From: an uncultured Collinsella sp.
GTDB taxonomy: Bacteria; Actinomycetota; Coriobacteriia; Coriobacteriales; Coriobacteriaceae
NCBI GenBank assembly: GCA_900541795.1
Contig: UQLC01000006.1
Location: 52,565 to 116,564, forward strand
DNA length: 64,000 nt
Direction of reading: 5' to 3'
Shown: one piece after another, positions 43,054-52,165 of the stretch
Layout: every line of letters begins with the position of its first letter
Numbering within the stretch: position 1 is the stretch's first letter
Made by a program: the position numbers and the translations under genes
Notes under the pieces: generated by a model
The model's input: the letters and a program-made list of their open reading frames with translations, nothing else
Database searches by the model: none
Told to the model about the DNA's origin: nothing

Positions 43054-44577
43054 ATGCCGTGCACAACGATTTTGGTTGGTAAGAACGCGAGCTACGACGG
43101 GTCGACGCTGGTCGCCCGCAACGAGGACTCGTCCAACGGGGTGTTTGAGCCCAAGCGCATGCGCGTGGTGCATCCCGACGAGCAGCCGCGTGTCTACACG
43201 AGCGTCCTGAGCCACCTGACCGTTGAGTTGCCCGACAATCCCATGCGCTACACGAGCGTCCCCGACGTCGTTCCCGGTCACGGTATTTGGGCCGAGGCCG
43301 GATTCAACGAGCTCAATGTTGGCATGTCCGCAACCGAGACGCTCACCACCAACGAGCGCGTCCGCGGTGCCGATCCGCTCGTGGACTATGTGCCCGCCAA
43401 GGGCAACGAGGGCGAGGACGGATATGTTCCGGCACAGTCCGGTGGCTTGGGCGAGGAGGACATGGTGACCCTGGTGCTGCCGTATGCCAAGTCCGCCCGC
43501 GACGGCGTGCGTATCTTGGGCGACCTGCTCGAGCGCTACGGCACCTACGAGAACAACGGTATCGCCTTTAGCGACGTGGACGAGATCTGGTGGCTCGAGA
43601 CCATCGGCGGCCACCACTGGATTGCCAAGCGCGTGCCTGACGACGCCTATGTGACCATGCCCAACCAGCTGGGTATCGACAGCTTTGACCTGGATGACGC
43701 CGAGGGCGCCCAGACCGACCACATGTGCTCGGCCGACCTGCGCTCCTGGATGGCCGAGTGGCATCTGGACCTGACGCTGGGCGTCGAGGGCGACAGCCCG
43801 GCTGTGGTCTTTAACCCGCGCGAGGCCTTTGGCTCGCACAGCGACAGCGACCACGTCTACAACACGCCGCGCGCCTGGTACATGCAGCGCTGCCTCAACC
43901 CCAGCGACGTGTGGGATGGCCCCGACGCCGACTACACGCCCGAGAGCGACGATATCCCCTGGAGCCGCGTGCCCGAGCGCAAGGTGACCATCGAGGACAT
44001 TAAGTACGTGCTTTCGAGCCACTACCAGGGCACGGAGTACGACTGCTACGGTAGCAAGGGCACGCCCGCCACGCGCGGCGCTTATCGCCCCATCGGCATC
44101 AACCGCAACAGCCAGCTCGCCGTGTTGCAGCTGCGTCCCTATGCGCAGCCGGCCTATCGCGCCGTGCAGTGGATGGCCTTTGGCTCCAACTCGTTTAACG
44201 CGCTGGTTCCGCTGTACGCCAACGTCGAGACCATGCCCGAGTACTATGCCGACACGCAGGCTCGCGTGACGTCCGAAAACTTCTACTGGGCCAACCGCCT
44301 GATCGGTGCCCTGGCCGACGTCCGTTTCCATGAGTGCGGCCGCGCGGTCGAGGATTATCAGGAGAAGATCGGTGGCATGGGCCACAAGCAGATCCATGAC
44401 GTCGACGCTGCCGTAGCCGCTCTGCCCGAGGTCGAGGTGCCTGCCGAGCTTGCACGCGCCAACGAGGCCTTTGCCGAGCGTGTTCGCGTGGAGACCGATG
44501 CCCTGCTGGGCAAGGTGCTTTACACCACGAGCTGCGCCATGAAGAACTCTTTCGCGATGAATGACAACGTGAGGTAG
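43054..44577 (+). CDS. C69 family dipeptidase (PepD-like)
   Basis: 507 residues, N-terminal nucleophile hydrolase. The start at 43054 places AAGGAGG 6 nt upstream and gives MPCTTILVGKNASYDGS. C3 would become the N-terminal nucleophile after processing, as in Lactobacillus PepDA. The RNED segment (22-25) is also typical. It hydrolyses a broad range of dipeptides in the cytosol, or outside the cell if exported, but no signal peptide is present. An alternative ATG at 43048 abuts the ribosome site. It is monocistronic. Confidence 0.92.
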   Translation: MPCTTILVGKNASYDGSTLVARNEDSSNGVFEPKRMRVVHPDEQPRVYTSVLSHLTVELPDNPMRYTSVPDVVPGHGIWAEAGFNELNVGMSATETLTTNERVRGADPLVDYVPAKGNEGEDGYVPAQSGGLGEEDMVTLVLPYAKSARDGVRILGDLLERYGTYENNGIAFSDVDEIWWLETIGGHHWIAKRVPDDAYVTMPNQLGIDSFDLDDAEGAQTDHMCSADLRSWMAEWHLDLTLGVEGDSPAVVFNPREAFGSHSDSDHVYNTPRAWYMQRCLNPSDVWDGPDADYTPESDDIPWSRVPERKVTIEDIKYVLSSHYQGTEYDCYGSKGTPATRGAYRPIGINRNSQLAVLQLRPYAQPAYRAVQWMAFGSNSFNALVPLYANVETMPEYYADTQARVTSENFYWANRLIGALADVRFHECGRAVEDYQEKIGGMGHKQIHDVDAAVAALPEVEVPAELARANEAFAERVRVETDALLGKVLYTTSCAMKNSFAMNDNVR

Positions 44578-44676
44578 GGATTTCCCGTCGATCGAATAGC
44601 GCTAAAACGCTTTGTCGCTTTCGCTCAATCTTGGGTACAAGAACGCCAATGCAGTTGTTTGTGATTGGAGATAACC

Positions 44677-45093
44677 ATGGTTATGAAACTCGATCAGCTT
44701 GTTAACGGCGCCATTAACGTGGGCTTTGGCGCTGCCGCCGTTGCTGTCGAAGGCGGCAAGAAGGTCCTCGACGACCTTAACACCAAGGGCGAGCAGGTCC
44801 GCAAGGACACCACCACCCCCGATATCGCCCGCAGTGTGTCCGACATGTTCGAGCAGGCCGGCGGTACCATCTCCGATCTGACCGAGCGCTTGGGCATGCA
44901 GGGCGAGACCGCGGCCCAGCGCGTGCTTGACGAGCTCATCCTTGCCCGGGTCCGCGTCATGACCGCCCCCGAGCGCACGGCCTTCCTGGCCCATGTGCGC
45001 GACATCGTCGATTCGGTCGAGGACAACGTGACCTCGGTGCCCGTCGAGTCCGTTGAGCCCGACGATGCGAAGGATACCGAAGAGGCCGAGTAG
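44677..45093 (+). CDS. Small phasin-like helical protein, partner of the UbiB kinase gene
   Basis: 138 residues. A short hydrophobic N-terminus (INVGFGAAAVAVEGG) is followed by predicted helices (DDLNTKGEQVRKD, SVSDMFEQAGGTISDLTERL) and an acidic tail. It resembles phasin-like or PHA-granule-associated small proteins, though no named family is certain. It ends 8 nt before the UbiB-family gene, so the two are likely co-transcribed. The ribosome site TTGGAG precedes the ATG at 44677; ATG at 44683 is possible. Confidence 0.6.
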   Translation: MVMKLDQLVNGAINVGFGAAAVAVEGGKKVLDDLNTKGEQVRKDTTTPDIARSVSDMFEQAGGTISDLTERLGMQGETAAQRVLDELILARVRVMTAPERTAFLAHVRDIVDSVEDNVTSVPVESVEPDDAKDTEEAE

Positions 45094-45101
45094 CAGCGCA
45101 G

Positions 45102-46865
45102 ATGGCAGATTCCACCACCGATTACAACAATCTAGATCCTTTGGGTGACGAGGCGGCGGTTGTCGATGAGGTCGATGCCGCCGTCTCGGGCGCTCGCAAA
45201 AAGCCGCGCGCTGTCGATATGGTGCCCGAAGAGCCCGACGCGATGGCGCCGGACGAGGAATACCAGCTCACGCCGGCGGGTCGTCGCGAACGCATCGGGC
45301 AGATTGTTCGCTTGGTCAAAAAGTACCGTGTGTGGGATAACCTCACGCCGGTTCGCTTGCGCCGCCTGCTCGAGGAGCTCGGCCCCATGTTCGTCAAGAT
45401 GGGGCAGATTCTGGCCAACCGGTCCGAGATTCTGCCGCAACGCTTTTGCGACGAGCTGCGTCGTCTGCGCTCCGACGTGGAGCCGGTGCCGTACGAGGTA
45501 GTGCTTCGCTGCTTGGAAGAGGAATACGGCCTGCGCCTGGGGGAGATGTTCGACGCGATCGACCCCAATCCGCTTGGTAGCGCATCGCTCGCGCAGGTGC
45601 ACCGCGCCCGCCTGGTGACCGGCGAGGACGTGGCCGTTAAGGTGCAGCGCCCCGGTGCGCAGCAGGTTATGGCACAGGACATCGATATCATCCGCTCGGT
45701 GGTGCGTATCGTTTCCAAGTTCGTCAACACCGATCAATTCGTTGATCTGCACGGCGTAGTCGAGGAGTTGTGGACCTCGTTTCGCGAGGAGACCAACTTT
45801 TTGGCCGAGGCCAAAAACCTCAACGACTTCTACGAGTTCCATAAGAGCGTTCATGGCGTGACGTGCCCTAAATCCTATCTGGACCTGTGCACCGAGCACG
45901 TGGTGGTTATGGACTACGTCGACGGCATTTCGATCGCCGATCCCGAACGCTTGGTGGCCGAGGGCTATGACTTGGAAAAGATCGGTGCCGCGATTGTCGA
46001 GGCCTACTCTACGCAGGTGCTCGATGACGGTTTTTTCCATGCCGACCCGCATGCGGGAAACATCATTCTCAAGGACGGCATCGTCTACTTTGTCGACTTG
46101 GGCATGGTCGGACGCATGTCGAGTCACGATCGCGGTATCGTCAAGGACATGATTTTCGCCGTGGCCGAGGGTGACGTGCCCAAGCTCAAGGATTCGCTCA
46201 TGCGCTTCGCCGTGACGCGTGGCGATTCGGCCGAGCTCGATCATTCAGCGTTTTTGTCCGACCTTGACTTTATCGTGGCTGACTTTGCGGGCCTTGACCT
46301 GAAGGATCTGGATATCGGCGAGTTTTTGACCTCGCTGTTAAACCTCGCGCGTAAGAATGACGTTGAGCTGCCGAGCGTGGTGACGATGTTCGCCCGCGGC
46401 ATGGTGACGCTCGAGGGCCTGTTGACCGAGTACATGCCCAACGTCAACATGATCCAGATCATCCAGACGCACATCAAAAACGAGAAGAGCACCTACGCCC
46501 GCATGCGCGAGATGAGCCGCGATCTTGCCGCGAGCAGCTATCGCGCGGCAAAAGGCTCGCTCGAGGCGGCCGAGTATCTGGGCTTGGCTTCGCGTATGCT
46601 TACGCGCGGCCAGCTTAAGGTAAACACGCAGATCATGAGCAGCGATAAGGCGCTGCGACAGCTGGGTGGAATTATCGACCGCATGTCGATGGCGATTGTG
46701 ATCGCCGGTCTGTTTATCGGTTCGTCGGTGGTGTACTACGCGCGCATCGAGCCGGTTGTGTTTGGTATCCCAGTCATTGGCTTTATGGGCTACGTGAGCG
46801 CGCTGGTGCTGGCGCTTATGCTGGGTCGCAATATCTGGCTCAACAGCCACGGCGGCAAGCACTAG
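45102..46865 (+). CDS. UbiB/AarF (ABC1/ADCK) family atypical kinase
   Basis: 587 residues. Signature elements: the KxGQ motif (KMGQ, 99-102), the Ala-rich nucleotide loop SLAQVHRA, VAVKVQRPG (invariant Lys), HADPHAGNI and VDLGMVG. Two C-terminal membrane helices (~530-550 and ~555-575) anchor it. UbiB proteins support quinone or other isoprenoid-lipid metabolism in a way not fully understood. An anaerobe here might use it for menaquinone or polyprenyl lipids. It is coupled with the phasin-like gene upstream and followed by a terminator. Confidence 0.92.
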   Translation: MADSTTDYNNLDPLGDEAAVVDEVDAAVSGARKKPRAVDMVPEEPDAMAPDEEYQLTPAGRRERIGQIVRLVKKYRVWDNLTPVRLRRLLEELGPMFVKMGQILANRSEILPQRFCDELRRLRSDVEPVPYEVVLRCLEEEYGLRLGEMFDAIDPNPLGSASLAQVHRARLVTGEDVAVKVQRPGAQQVMAQDIDIIRSVVRIVSKFVNTDQFVDLHGVVEELWTSFREETNFLAEAKNLNDFYEFHKSVHGVTCPKSYLDLCTEHVVVMDYVDGISIADPERLVAEGYDLEKIGAAIVEAYSTQVLDDGFFHADPHAGNIILKDGIVYFVDLGMVGRMSSHDRGIVKDMIFAVAEGDVPKLKDSLMRFAVTRGDSAELDHSAFLSDLDFIVADFAGLDLKDLDIGEFLTSLLNLARKNDVELPSVVTMFARGMVTLEGLLTEYMPNVNMIQIIQTHIKNEKSTYARMREMSRDLAASSYRAAKGSLEAAEYLGLASRMLTRGQLKVNTQIMSSDKALRQLGGIIDRMSMAIVIAGLFIGSSVVYYARIEPVVFGIPVIGFMGYVSALVLALMLGRNIWLNSHGGKH

Positions 46866-46916
46866 AGGCTGCGACCGTCACCGCATTCTCCTATCGCAAA
46901 CAATAGCTTTTACCTT

Positions 46917-46944
46917 GGGCTTCGCCTGCGTGCGAGGCCCTTTT
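46917..46944 (+). terminator. ubiB-like gene terminator
   Basis: GGGCTTCGC (46917-46925) with GCGAGGCCC (46932-46940), one G-U pair, then TTTT. Its U-run overlaps the next -35 box. Confidence 0.75.
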
Positions 46945-46971
46945 GCGTGATAGCATATTGACGGTTTTAAT
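46943..46971 (+). promoter_or_regulatory. Candidate promoter of the B12-riboswitch transcript
   Basis: TTGCGT (46943-46948), 17-nt spacer, TTTAAT (46966-46971). It lies just upstream of the riboswitch-like leader. Confidence 0.45.
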
Positions 46972-46982
46972 CGATGGCCTAG

Positions 46983-47138
46983 ATGGTGGTGCGGAGACGC
47001 ACGAATGCGCGGTTTTCCTGCGCGTTTGGGAGAATCGGGGTGCAAGTCCCCGGCTGTACCAGTAACCGTAATTCCTCTTGGCTCGGGATGTTCGCGTCGC
47101 AGATCGGACGGCGCGCCCGAGTCGTTAAGGTTAAGTCG
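46983..47138 (+). ncRNA. Cobalamin riboswitch-like leader
   Basis: The core GGGAGAATCGGGGTGCAAGT (47028-47047), continuing CCCCGGCTGTACCAGTAACCGT, matches the B12-box region of cobalamin riboswitches (GGGAA...GGTGnAAnTCC...ACTGTAA pattern). It is preceded by a GTGCG/CGCAC stem and a TGCGCG/CGCGC stem, and followed by a closing part with CCCGAGTCG. The 3' part departs from the usual GAGTCxGGAxACC ending, so it may be a variant class. It precedes the surface-protein gene by about 160 nt. Several GC-rich hairpins in that gap could form an expression platform. Confidence 0.72.
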
Positions 47139-47296
47139 GATCGCCTCCCATCTTGCATGCGGCTGCGGCGTATGCCGCCGGTGTGCATAGGGCTCTGGAG
47201 GGAAGGGGGACCCCGATGGGGGAACTCGAGCGCAACATGCGCGATGACGTGGGGCAGCTTCAAGGCAACGCTCCAAGTACAGACAGTAGGAGACAA

Positions 47297-50200
47297 ATGG
47301 ATATGTTTGAGGACGAGTGCCAGCGTGCCTCGCTTCGTCGCCGTGGCGTAATCGCGCGCGGCGTGGCAAAGCGCTGCCTGGTGGCATTCCTGGCCTTCGC
47401 GATGGCCTTTGGCACCACGCCGGCTCAGCTGTGGGCCGAGGGTGCCGAGGGCATTACCGACGCTGTGGCTCAGGCTACGACGCCAGGCGAGGACGCAGCG
47501 CTTGCGGGCGGTACCGCTGAGCAGAGCGGCGCCGAGGTTTCGGATTCCGGGAGCGCGCCTGCAGCTAGTGCCGCCACTACAGGGGCAGCAACTGGCGACG
47601 AAGGCTCGGCGACGGGGGAGAGCCCTGCCACGAGCGAGCGGTCTTCGACGGCATCCGCTGGCCAAGCAGGATCTGCCGCCGCGGCTGCCGTCCAGACAGA
47701 GAACCCGACAGAAACTGGCGATGTCGTCAAGAAGCAAATCGAGGTCTCGTTCTCGATTATCGGCACCGATGCCGACGGCAAGGCTCAGACCTGGGTGGCG
47801 CCTACGCAGCTCAAGCTCGACGAGGGCGCGACGGCTGCGGATGCCTTCATTAAGCTGCAGGAGAAGACGGGCTTCAAGGCGAAGTACGATCCGAACACGG
47901 CATACGGTTTCTACCTCGAAAGCATCACCTCCCCGAGCGATGGCCGCACGCTTGCCTACGATCCGGCGACTCATGCCTACTGGCAGCTGTTCGTCGACGG
48001 CGCGTCTTCCTCGGTTGGCGCGAGCAGCGTCAAACTCACCCAGGGGCAGAAGATTGAGTTTGCCTTTACGGGTGGTAGCGCGTCCCCTGTCGTTAAGGAC
48101 CAGCTTGCTGCGAATGTGACCGTCATTGGTCGCGATGCCCAGGGCAAGACTCAGACCTGGGTCGACAACGCGCAGTATGTGGTGACGTCCGGTTCGAGCG
48201 CGCTTGATCTTACGAAGGTCGCGCTTGAGGCGAATGATATTGACGCCGTTGCTGCGGGCTCCTTCATTCTGAGCCTTAAGTACAACGGTGTTGAGCTGGG
48301 TACGCCCCAAGATTATTCGACCTATTGGCAGCTGTTTATCAACGGCAAGTCGAGTGACTATACGGCGGACAATGTCACCATCCATGCTGGCGATACCGTC
48401 ACGTGGTTCTACGGTGGCTGGGGCGACCAGTTGCCGTCCGATTCTGTCCATGCTTCCGTTCAGGTGCTTGGCAAGGACAAGGACGGCAAGCAGCAGGTTT
48501 GGGCTTCGACGGGCCAGACGAGTCTCAAGGCGGGCTCTACTGCTAAGGATCTCCTTGAGCAGACCGGCCTTAAGCTCGATGCTAGCGAATCGTCTTGGGG
48601 CTGGTTCCTCAACGGCATTTATTCGCCGTTCGATGGTAAGTCCTATGGCTGGGATGCTGCGACCAGTAGCTATTGGCGCTTCTACGTAAATGGCAAGTTC
48701 GCCGACGTTGGCGCCGGTGCCTACGAGCTCCATGAGGGCGATGCCGTCACCTTTATGTATGGTGCTGACGCCGATGCCCTTCCTGGCCAGGTTCTTGGGT
48801 CTGTCGATGTTATCGGTCCCGATGTCAACGGCAACAATACTCGCTGGGGCTCGGCAAGCAGTGTTTCTTTGCCTGAAGGCTCTACTGCCCAGAACCTTAT
48901 TGAGACGGTCCTGAAGGCCAAGGGCGTTACGTACAACGGCTCCCAGAGTGGTGAGTACTGGTTCCTGAATTCCATTACTTCGCCGTTTGATCACAAGTCG
49001 TATGGTTGGGATGCTGCGACCAATAAATATTGGCATCTGTATATCAACGGAGAGTCCTCCTTACTCTGCGCCAATCAGATTACGCTCAAGAGCGGCGATA
49101 AGGTTACGCTTGCCTATACCACCGACGATTCGGCCATGCCCGATCCCGACAAGATTGTCGTGGACCCGGGTGCGACGACTCCTGATTGGGATGCCGAGTG
49201 GGCCGGCTACGGCAACAGTGGCAACGGTTCGACCGTAACGGATGCCAAGACGCCTGCGCAGGCCGCCGGTCTTAAGTGGGCCTTCGATTGGAAGGCCGAG
49301 TCTGGTCAGCAGTATGCCAACTGCAGCGAGCCCGTTATCGCTAACGGCTTTGTGTACATCGCGACCGAGAACGAGCTCATTAAGATCGATTCGTCCACGG
49401 GCAAAAAGGTTGCCTCTGCGCCGCTTGCCTCCAAAGTGAGCTATACCTCTCGTCCGATCTATACCAATGGCCTTATCATCGTTCCGCTCAACGGCGGTGC
49501 GGTCCAGGCGATTACTGCAGACAAGCTGATCTGCAAGTGGCTGACGCCTGGTTTGACGGACTTGACGCAGAGCTCCTGCACCGTCGTTTCGGACGGTGAG
49601 TACGTCTATGTAGGCACGGTCGATATTTCGTATGACGAGAATTACAACGCGACCTACGGCAACGGCTCCCTTTCGCGCATTAAGATTGCCACGGGCGAAG
49701 TTTCTTGGCAGAACATCGATCCTGCTGAGGGCTATTACTGGACTGGTGCGGCTTTGACGGATAAGTATGCCATCGTTCCTACGAGCGCAGGTACGCTTAA
49801 GTGCATTGATAAGGCAACGGGTGATGTCGTTTCGACCATGAAGCTCGGCGCCCTTGCGAACGCTGACTGCGTCGCCGATCCGTCCAATGGCTCGACCTTC
49901 TATCAGATGACGCACGACGGAAAGCTCCATGTGATTTCGCTTTCGGCGAAGGGCGCGCTGAGTGAACAGAAGACGGTTGATCTGGGCCTTACGAATAATC
50001 TGAGCGCCCCTGCGGTGTCTGGTGACAATCTGATTGTCGGCGGACAGACGGCTACTGGCTCTGCTCTGGTTCTCTATAACCTGAAGACGGGTAAGACCAC
50101 GATGGTCGCTGCTGCCGACGGCAAGGCGCTGCCGGCTGGCCTCAACGGTATTGCTGCTACTCCGCTGGTGAGTGTTCAGGGCGGCAAGACCTATGTGTAC

Positions 50201-51094
50201 TTCACCGTTAACAGCGCGGATAGCAAGGATTACGTCAACTACTCTGCTGGTGGTGGCGTGTATCGCTATACGCTCGGCGATGCAGAGGCGACGCAGATTT
50301 ATGATGCGGCTGGCCATTACCAGTACTGTGACTCTCCGGTCATTGCCGATGCATCTGGCAACCTGTACTACATCAATGACTCGGGCACGCTGTTCAAGCT
50401 TGGGGCCGTTGAGTCTTGGACGGTTGCCTTTAATTCCAACGGCGGGTCTGCTTGCGATACTAAGTTTGTTGCTACGGCCGCTGGCAAGCTGGTTAAGCCG
50501 GCCGATCCGACGCGCGATGGCTACACTTTCGGCGGTTGGTTCACCGATGAGGCTTGCGTGCAGGCGTATGACTTTAGCACGCCGGTGACGGCCGATCTGA
50601 CGCTGTATGCCAAGTGGACCAAGAATGCCGTTAACCCTGGCGGTAATGGCGGCGCTGGTTCGAATGGCGGCGGCGGTTCTGGTACCGGTACTGGTTCCGG
50701 CACTGGCGCTGGCACTGGCACGGGTTCCGGCTCCGGCTCGAAGGGCGGCGCTGTCGCCCCGGGTCATAAGCCGACGACCAAGACGACGGTGTCGACCAAG
50801 ACCGAGACCAAGGACAACAAGTCCGACAAGAAGGACTCCGATAAGTCCGATAAGAAGGACGAGAAGAAGTCTGACAAGAAGTCTGACAAGAAGGACAGCA
50901 AGTCCGACAAGAAGTCCGACAAGAAGTCCGATTCCAAGTCCGATACGGGTGCTGCTTCCACGACCACTGCTAAGAAGTCCTCTAGTGCTTCCGAGCAGGA
51001 GACTGGCACCAACCCGCTCGCCATTGTTGGCGTTGCCGCCGGCGTCATCGGTCTCGCCATCGTCGGCGTGTTCGTGTTCACCAAACGTCGGTAG
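47297..51094 (+). CDS. Large surface protein with four DUF4430 repeats and a beta-propeller, under a B12 riboswitch
   Basis: 1,265 residues. The start at 47297 follows AGGAG; 47303 and 47216 are in-frame alternatives. Layout: signal peptide (~20-48, CLVAFLAFAMAFGTTPAQ); Ala/Ser/Thr-rich linker; four DUF4430 (transcobalamin beta-like) repeats at ~143-265, 270-384, 384-498 and 498-615, each with a YW-x-x-(F/Y)-x-(N/D)G core; a PQQ/YVTN-like beta-propeller (~630-1040) with repeats such as GFVYIATENELIKID; one Listeria-Bacteroides (Flg_new) repeat (1040-1107); a Gly-rich then Lys/Asp/Ser-rich stalk; and a C-terminal membrane helix (~1240-1261) ending KRR. No LPxTG. Its likely role, given the riboswitch, is binding corrinoids outside the cell (inference). 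Confidence 0.8.
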   Translation: MDMFEDECQRASLRRRGVIARGVAKRCLVAFLAFAMAFGTTPAQLWAEGAEGITDAVAQATTPGEDAALAGGTAEQSGAEVSDSGSAPAASAATTGAATGDEGSATGESPATSERSSTASAGQAGSAAAAAVQTENPTETGDVVKKQIEVSFSIIGTDADGKAQTWVAPTQLKLDEGATAADAFIKLQEKTGFKAKYDPNTAYGFYLESITSPSDGRTLAYDPATHAYWQLFVDGASSSVGASSVKLTQGQKIEFAFTGGSASPVVKDQLAANVTVIGRDAQGKTQTWVDNAQYVVTSGSSALDLTKVALEANDIDAVAAGSFILSLKYNGVELGTPQDYSTYWQLFINGKSSDYTADNVTIHAGDTVTWFYGGWGDQLPSDSVHASVQVLGKDKDGKQQVWASTGQTSLKAGSTAKDLLEQTGLKLDASESSWGWFLNGIYSPFDGKSYGWDAATSSYWRFYVNGKFADVGAGAYELHEGDAVTFMYGADADALPGQVLGSVDVIGPDVNGNNTRWGSASSVSLPEGSTAQNLIETVLKAKGVTYNGSQSGEYWFLNSITSPFDHKSYGWDAATNKYWHLYINGESSLLCANQITLKSGDKVTLAYTTDDSAMPDPDKIVVDPGATTPDWDAEWAGYGNSGNGSTVTDAKTPAQAAGLKWAFDWKAESGQQYANCSEPVIANGFVYIATENELIKIDSSTGKKVASAPLASKVSYTSRPIYTNGLIIVPLNGGAVQAITADKLICKWLTPGLTDLTQSSCTVVSDGEYVYVGTVDISYDENYNATYGNGSLSRIKIATGEVSWQNIDPAEGYYWTGAALTDKYAIVPTSAGTLKCIDKATGDVVSTMKLGALANADCVADPSNGSTFYQMTHDGKLHVISLSAKGALSEQKTVDLGLTNNLSAPAVSGDNLIVGGQTATGSALVLYNLKTGKTTMVAAADGKALPAGLNGIAATPLVSVQGGKTYVYFTVNSADSKDYVNYSAGGGVYRYTLGDAEATQIYDAAGHYQYCDSPVIADASGNLYYINDSGTLFKLGAVESWTVAFNSNGGSACDTKFVATAAGKLVKPADPTRDGYTFGGWFTDEACVQAYDFSTPVTADLTLYAKWTKNAVNPGGNGGAGSNGGGGSGTGTGSGTGAGTGTGSGSGSKGGAVAPGHKPTTKTTVSTKTETKDNKSDKKDSDKSDKKDEKKSDKKSDKKDSKSDKKSDKKSDSKSDTGAASTTTAKKSSSASEQETGTNPLAIVGVAAGVIGLAIVGVFVFTKRR

Positions 51095-51103
51095 GTGAGG
51101 GCT

Positions 51104-52006
51104 GTGTCCAATAAATCCAAGGACGCTGACCCCAAGCAACCAGATTCCTCGTTCATTCAGTTCGACGATGCAAAGCAACAGGGCGCCGCTTCGGCGGCGT
51201 CCGCCTCTCGTCGCAAGGCGCTCCTTGGCGTTCTTGCTGCCGCGTGCACCATTCTGATCGTCGTCTCGCTGGGCTTCGTCCATCCTTCCGAGAGCGGCGC
51301 CTGGTCCATCGACTGGATCGTTCAGACCGTGACGGGGGAGAGCGTCGTCGCCAAGGACACCAAGGGGTTTGGCTCGACTACGACTTCGGGCGAGGCCAGT
51401 TCCAAGGATTCCAAATCTTCGAATGATGCAAAAGACGAGCCCAAGGGTTCGAACGACGCCAAGGACGATTCCGAGTCTTCAAACAAGGAATCGGACAAAA
51501 ACTCGGATAGCAAGAAGTCCGAGGACCGGGGCGGCAAGAAGTCTGGCGATAAATCCGCTGCCCAAAATACGGGAGCCGGTGATACTTCCAATGCGTCTGG
51601 CGGTGCTTCTTCGGGCGGTGGCCAGTCGTCTGATGGAGCCTCATCCTCTAATGGTGGAAACGCCTCCTCGGGCAGCCAAAGCGGCTCACAGGAGTCCAAC
51701 TACGTTACGGTGACGGTTTCGGTCACATCGAGCGCTGTGGGCAATCCCGTGTCCTCTGGCGGCACCTTTACCTTTAACGAAGGCGCCACCGTTTACGATG
51801 CCCTGTGCGCGCTGGGCCTTTCTGTCAACGCACACGGCTCATCGTACGGCACGTATGTTTCTGCGATTGGTGGTTTGGCCGAGAAACAGTACGGCGGCAC
51901 GAGCGGCTGGATGTACTCCGTCAACGGCACAACGCCCATGACGGCCTGCAGTAACTACGTTCTCTCCAATGGCGACAACGTCGTTTGGTATTACGTAACG
52001 GGCTAG
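51104..52006 (+). CDS. Membrane-anchored DUF4430 protein, partner of the large surface protein
   Basis: 300 residues from GTG 51104 (GTG 51095 is also possible). It starts 9 nt after the large gene's stop, so it is almost surely in the same transcript. A cytoplasmic ~40-residue tail and one membrane helix (LLGVLAAACTILIVVSLGFV, ~40-60) lead to a long Ser/Lys/Asp/Gly-rich stalk (~90-200). A single C-terminal DUF4430 domain (~205-300) carries GTFTFNEGATVYDAL, GWMYSVNG and NGDNVVWYYV. The topology is the reverse of the large protein (N-terminal anchor). It probably holds or receives the same ligand nearer the membrane. Confidence 0.82.
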   Translation: MSNKSKDADPKQPDSSFIQFDDAKQQGAASAASASRRKALLGVLAAACTILIVVSLGFVHPSESGAWSIDWIVQTVTGESVVAKDTKGFGSTTTSGEASSKDSKSSNDAKDEPKGSNDAKDDSESSNKESDKNSDSKKSEDRGGKKSGDKSAAQNTGAGDTSNASGGASSGGGQSSDGASSSNGGNASSGSQSGSQESNYVTVTVSVTSSAVGNPVSSGGTFTFNEGATVYDALCALGLSVNAHGSSYGTYVSAIGGLAEKQYGGTSGWMYSVNGTTPMTACSNYVLSNGDNVVWYYVTG

Positions 52007-52030
52007 AGGCCTCGACATAGCGCGCCAGAC

Positions 52031-52065
52031 GGGCGGTTCGGACCAACATCCGGACCGTCCGTTTT
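52031..52065 (+). terminator. Terminator of the DUF4430 operon
   Basis: GGGCGGTTCGGA (52031-52042) with TCCGGACCGTCC (52049-52060), two G-U pairs, then GTTTTT. It closes the riboswitch transcript. Confidence 0.85.
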
Positions 52066-52104
52066 TCATGCGAATGGGACTGGGTCGCCGGGTCTCTCGG
52101 CAAA

Positions 52105-52139
52105 CAAAAAACCGGTTGGAACGGGAATTCCAACCGGTT
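52105..52139 (-). terminator. gtrA-like gene 1 terminator
   Basis: Perfect 12-bp arms AACCGGTTGGAA / TTCCAACCGGTT (52110-52121 with 52128-52139). On the minus strand it runs into TTTTTTG. Confidence 0.85.
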
Positions 52140-52165
52140 ATACATTCAAGCAAATAGTGAATCGA

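Noticed and set aside
42816..43064. 82-codon minus-strand frame inside and beside the MITE-like element
   Set aside because: It runs across the element boundary and has no transposase motif or good ribosome site. Probably chance.
50990..51094. Sortase signal at the end of the large DUF4430 protein
   Set aside because: ETGTNP precedes the hydrophobic helix but it is not an LPxTG or LAxTG form. A simple membrane anchor with KRR tail explains it better.
49061..51283. 740-codon minus-strand frame opposite the DUF4430 surface gene
   Set aside because: Low-complexity Arg/Gly/Ile-rich translation. The plus-strand gene has a signal peptide, domains and a ribosome site.
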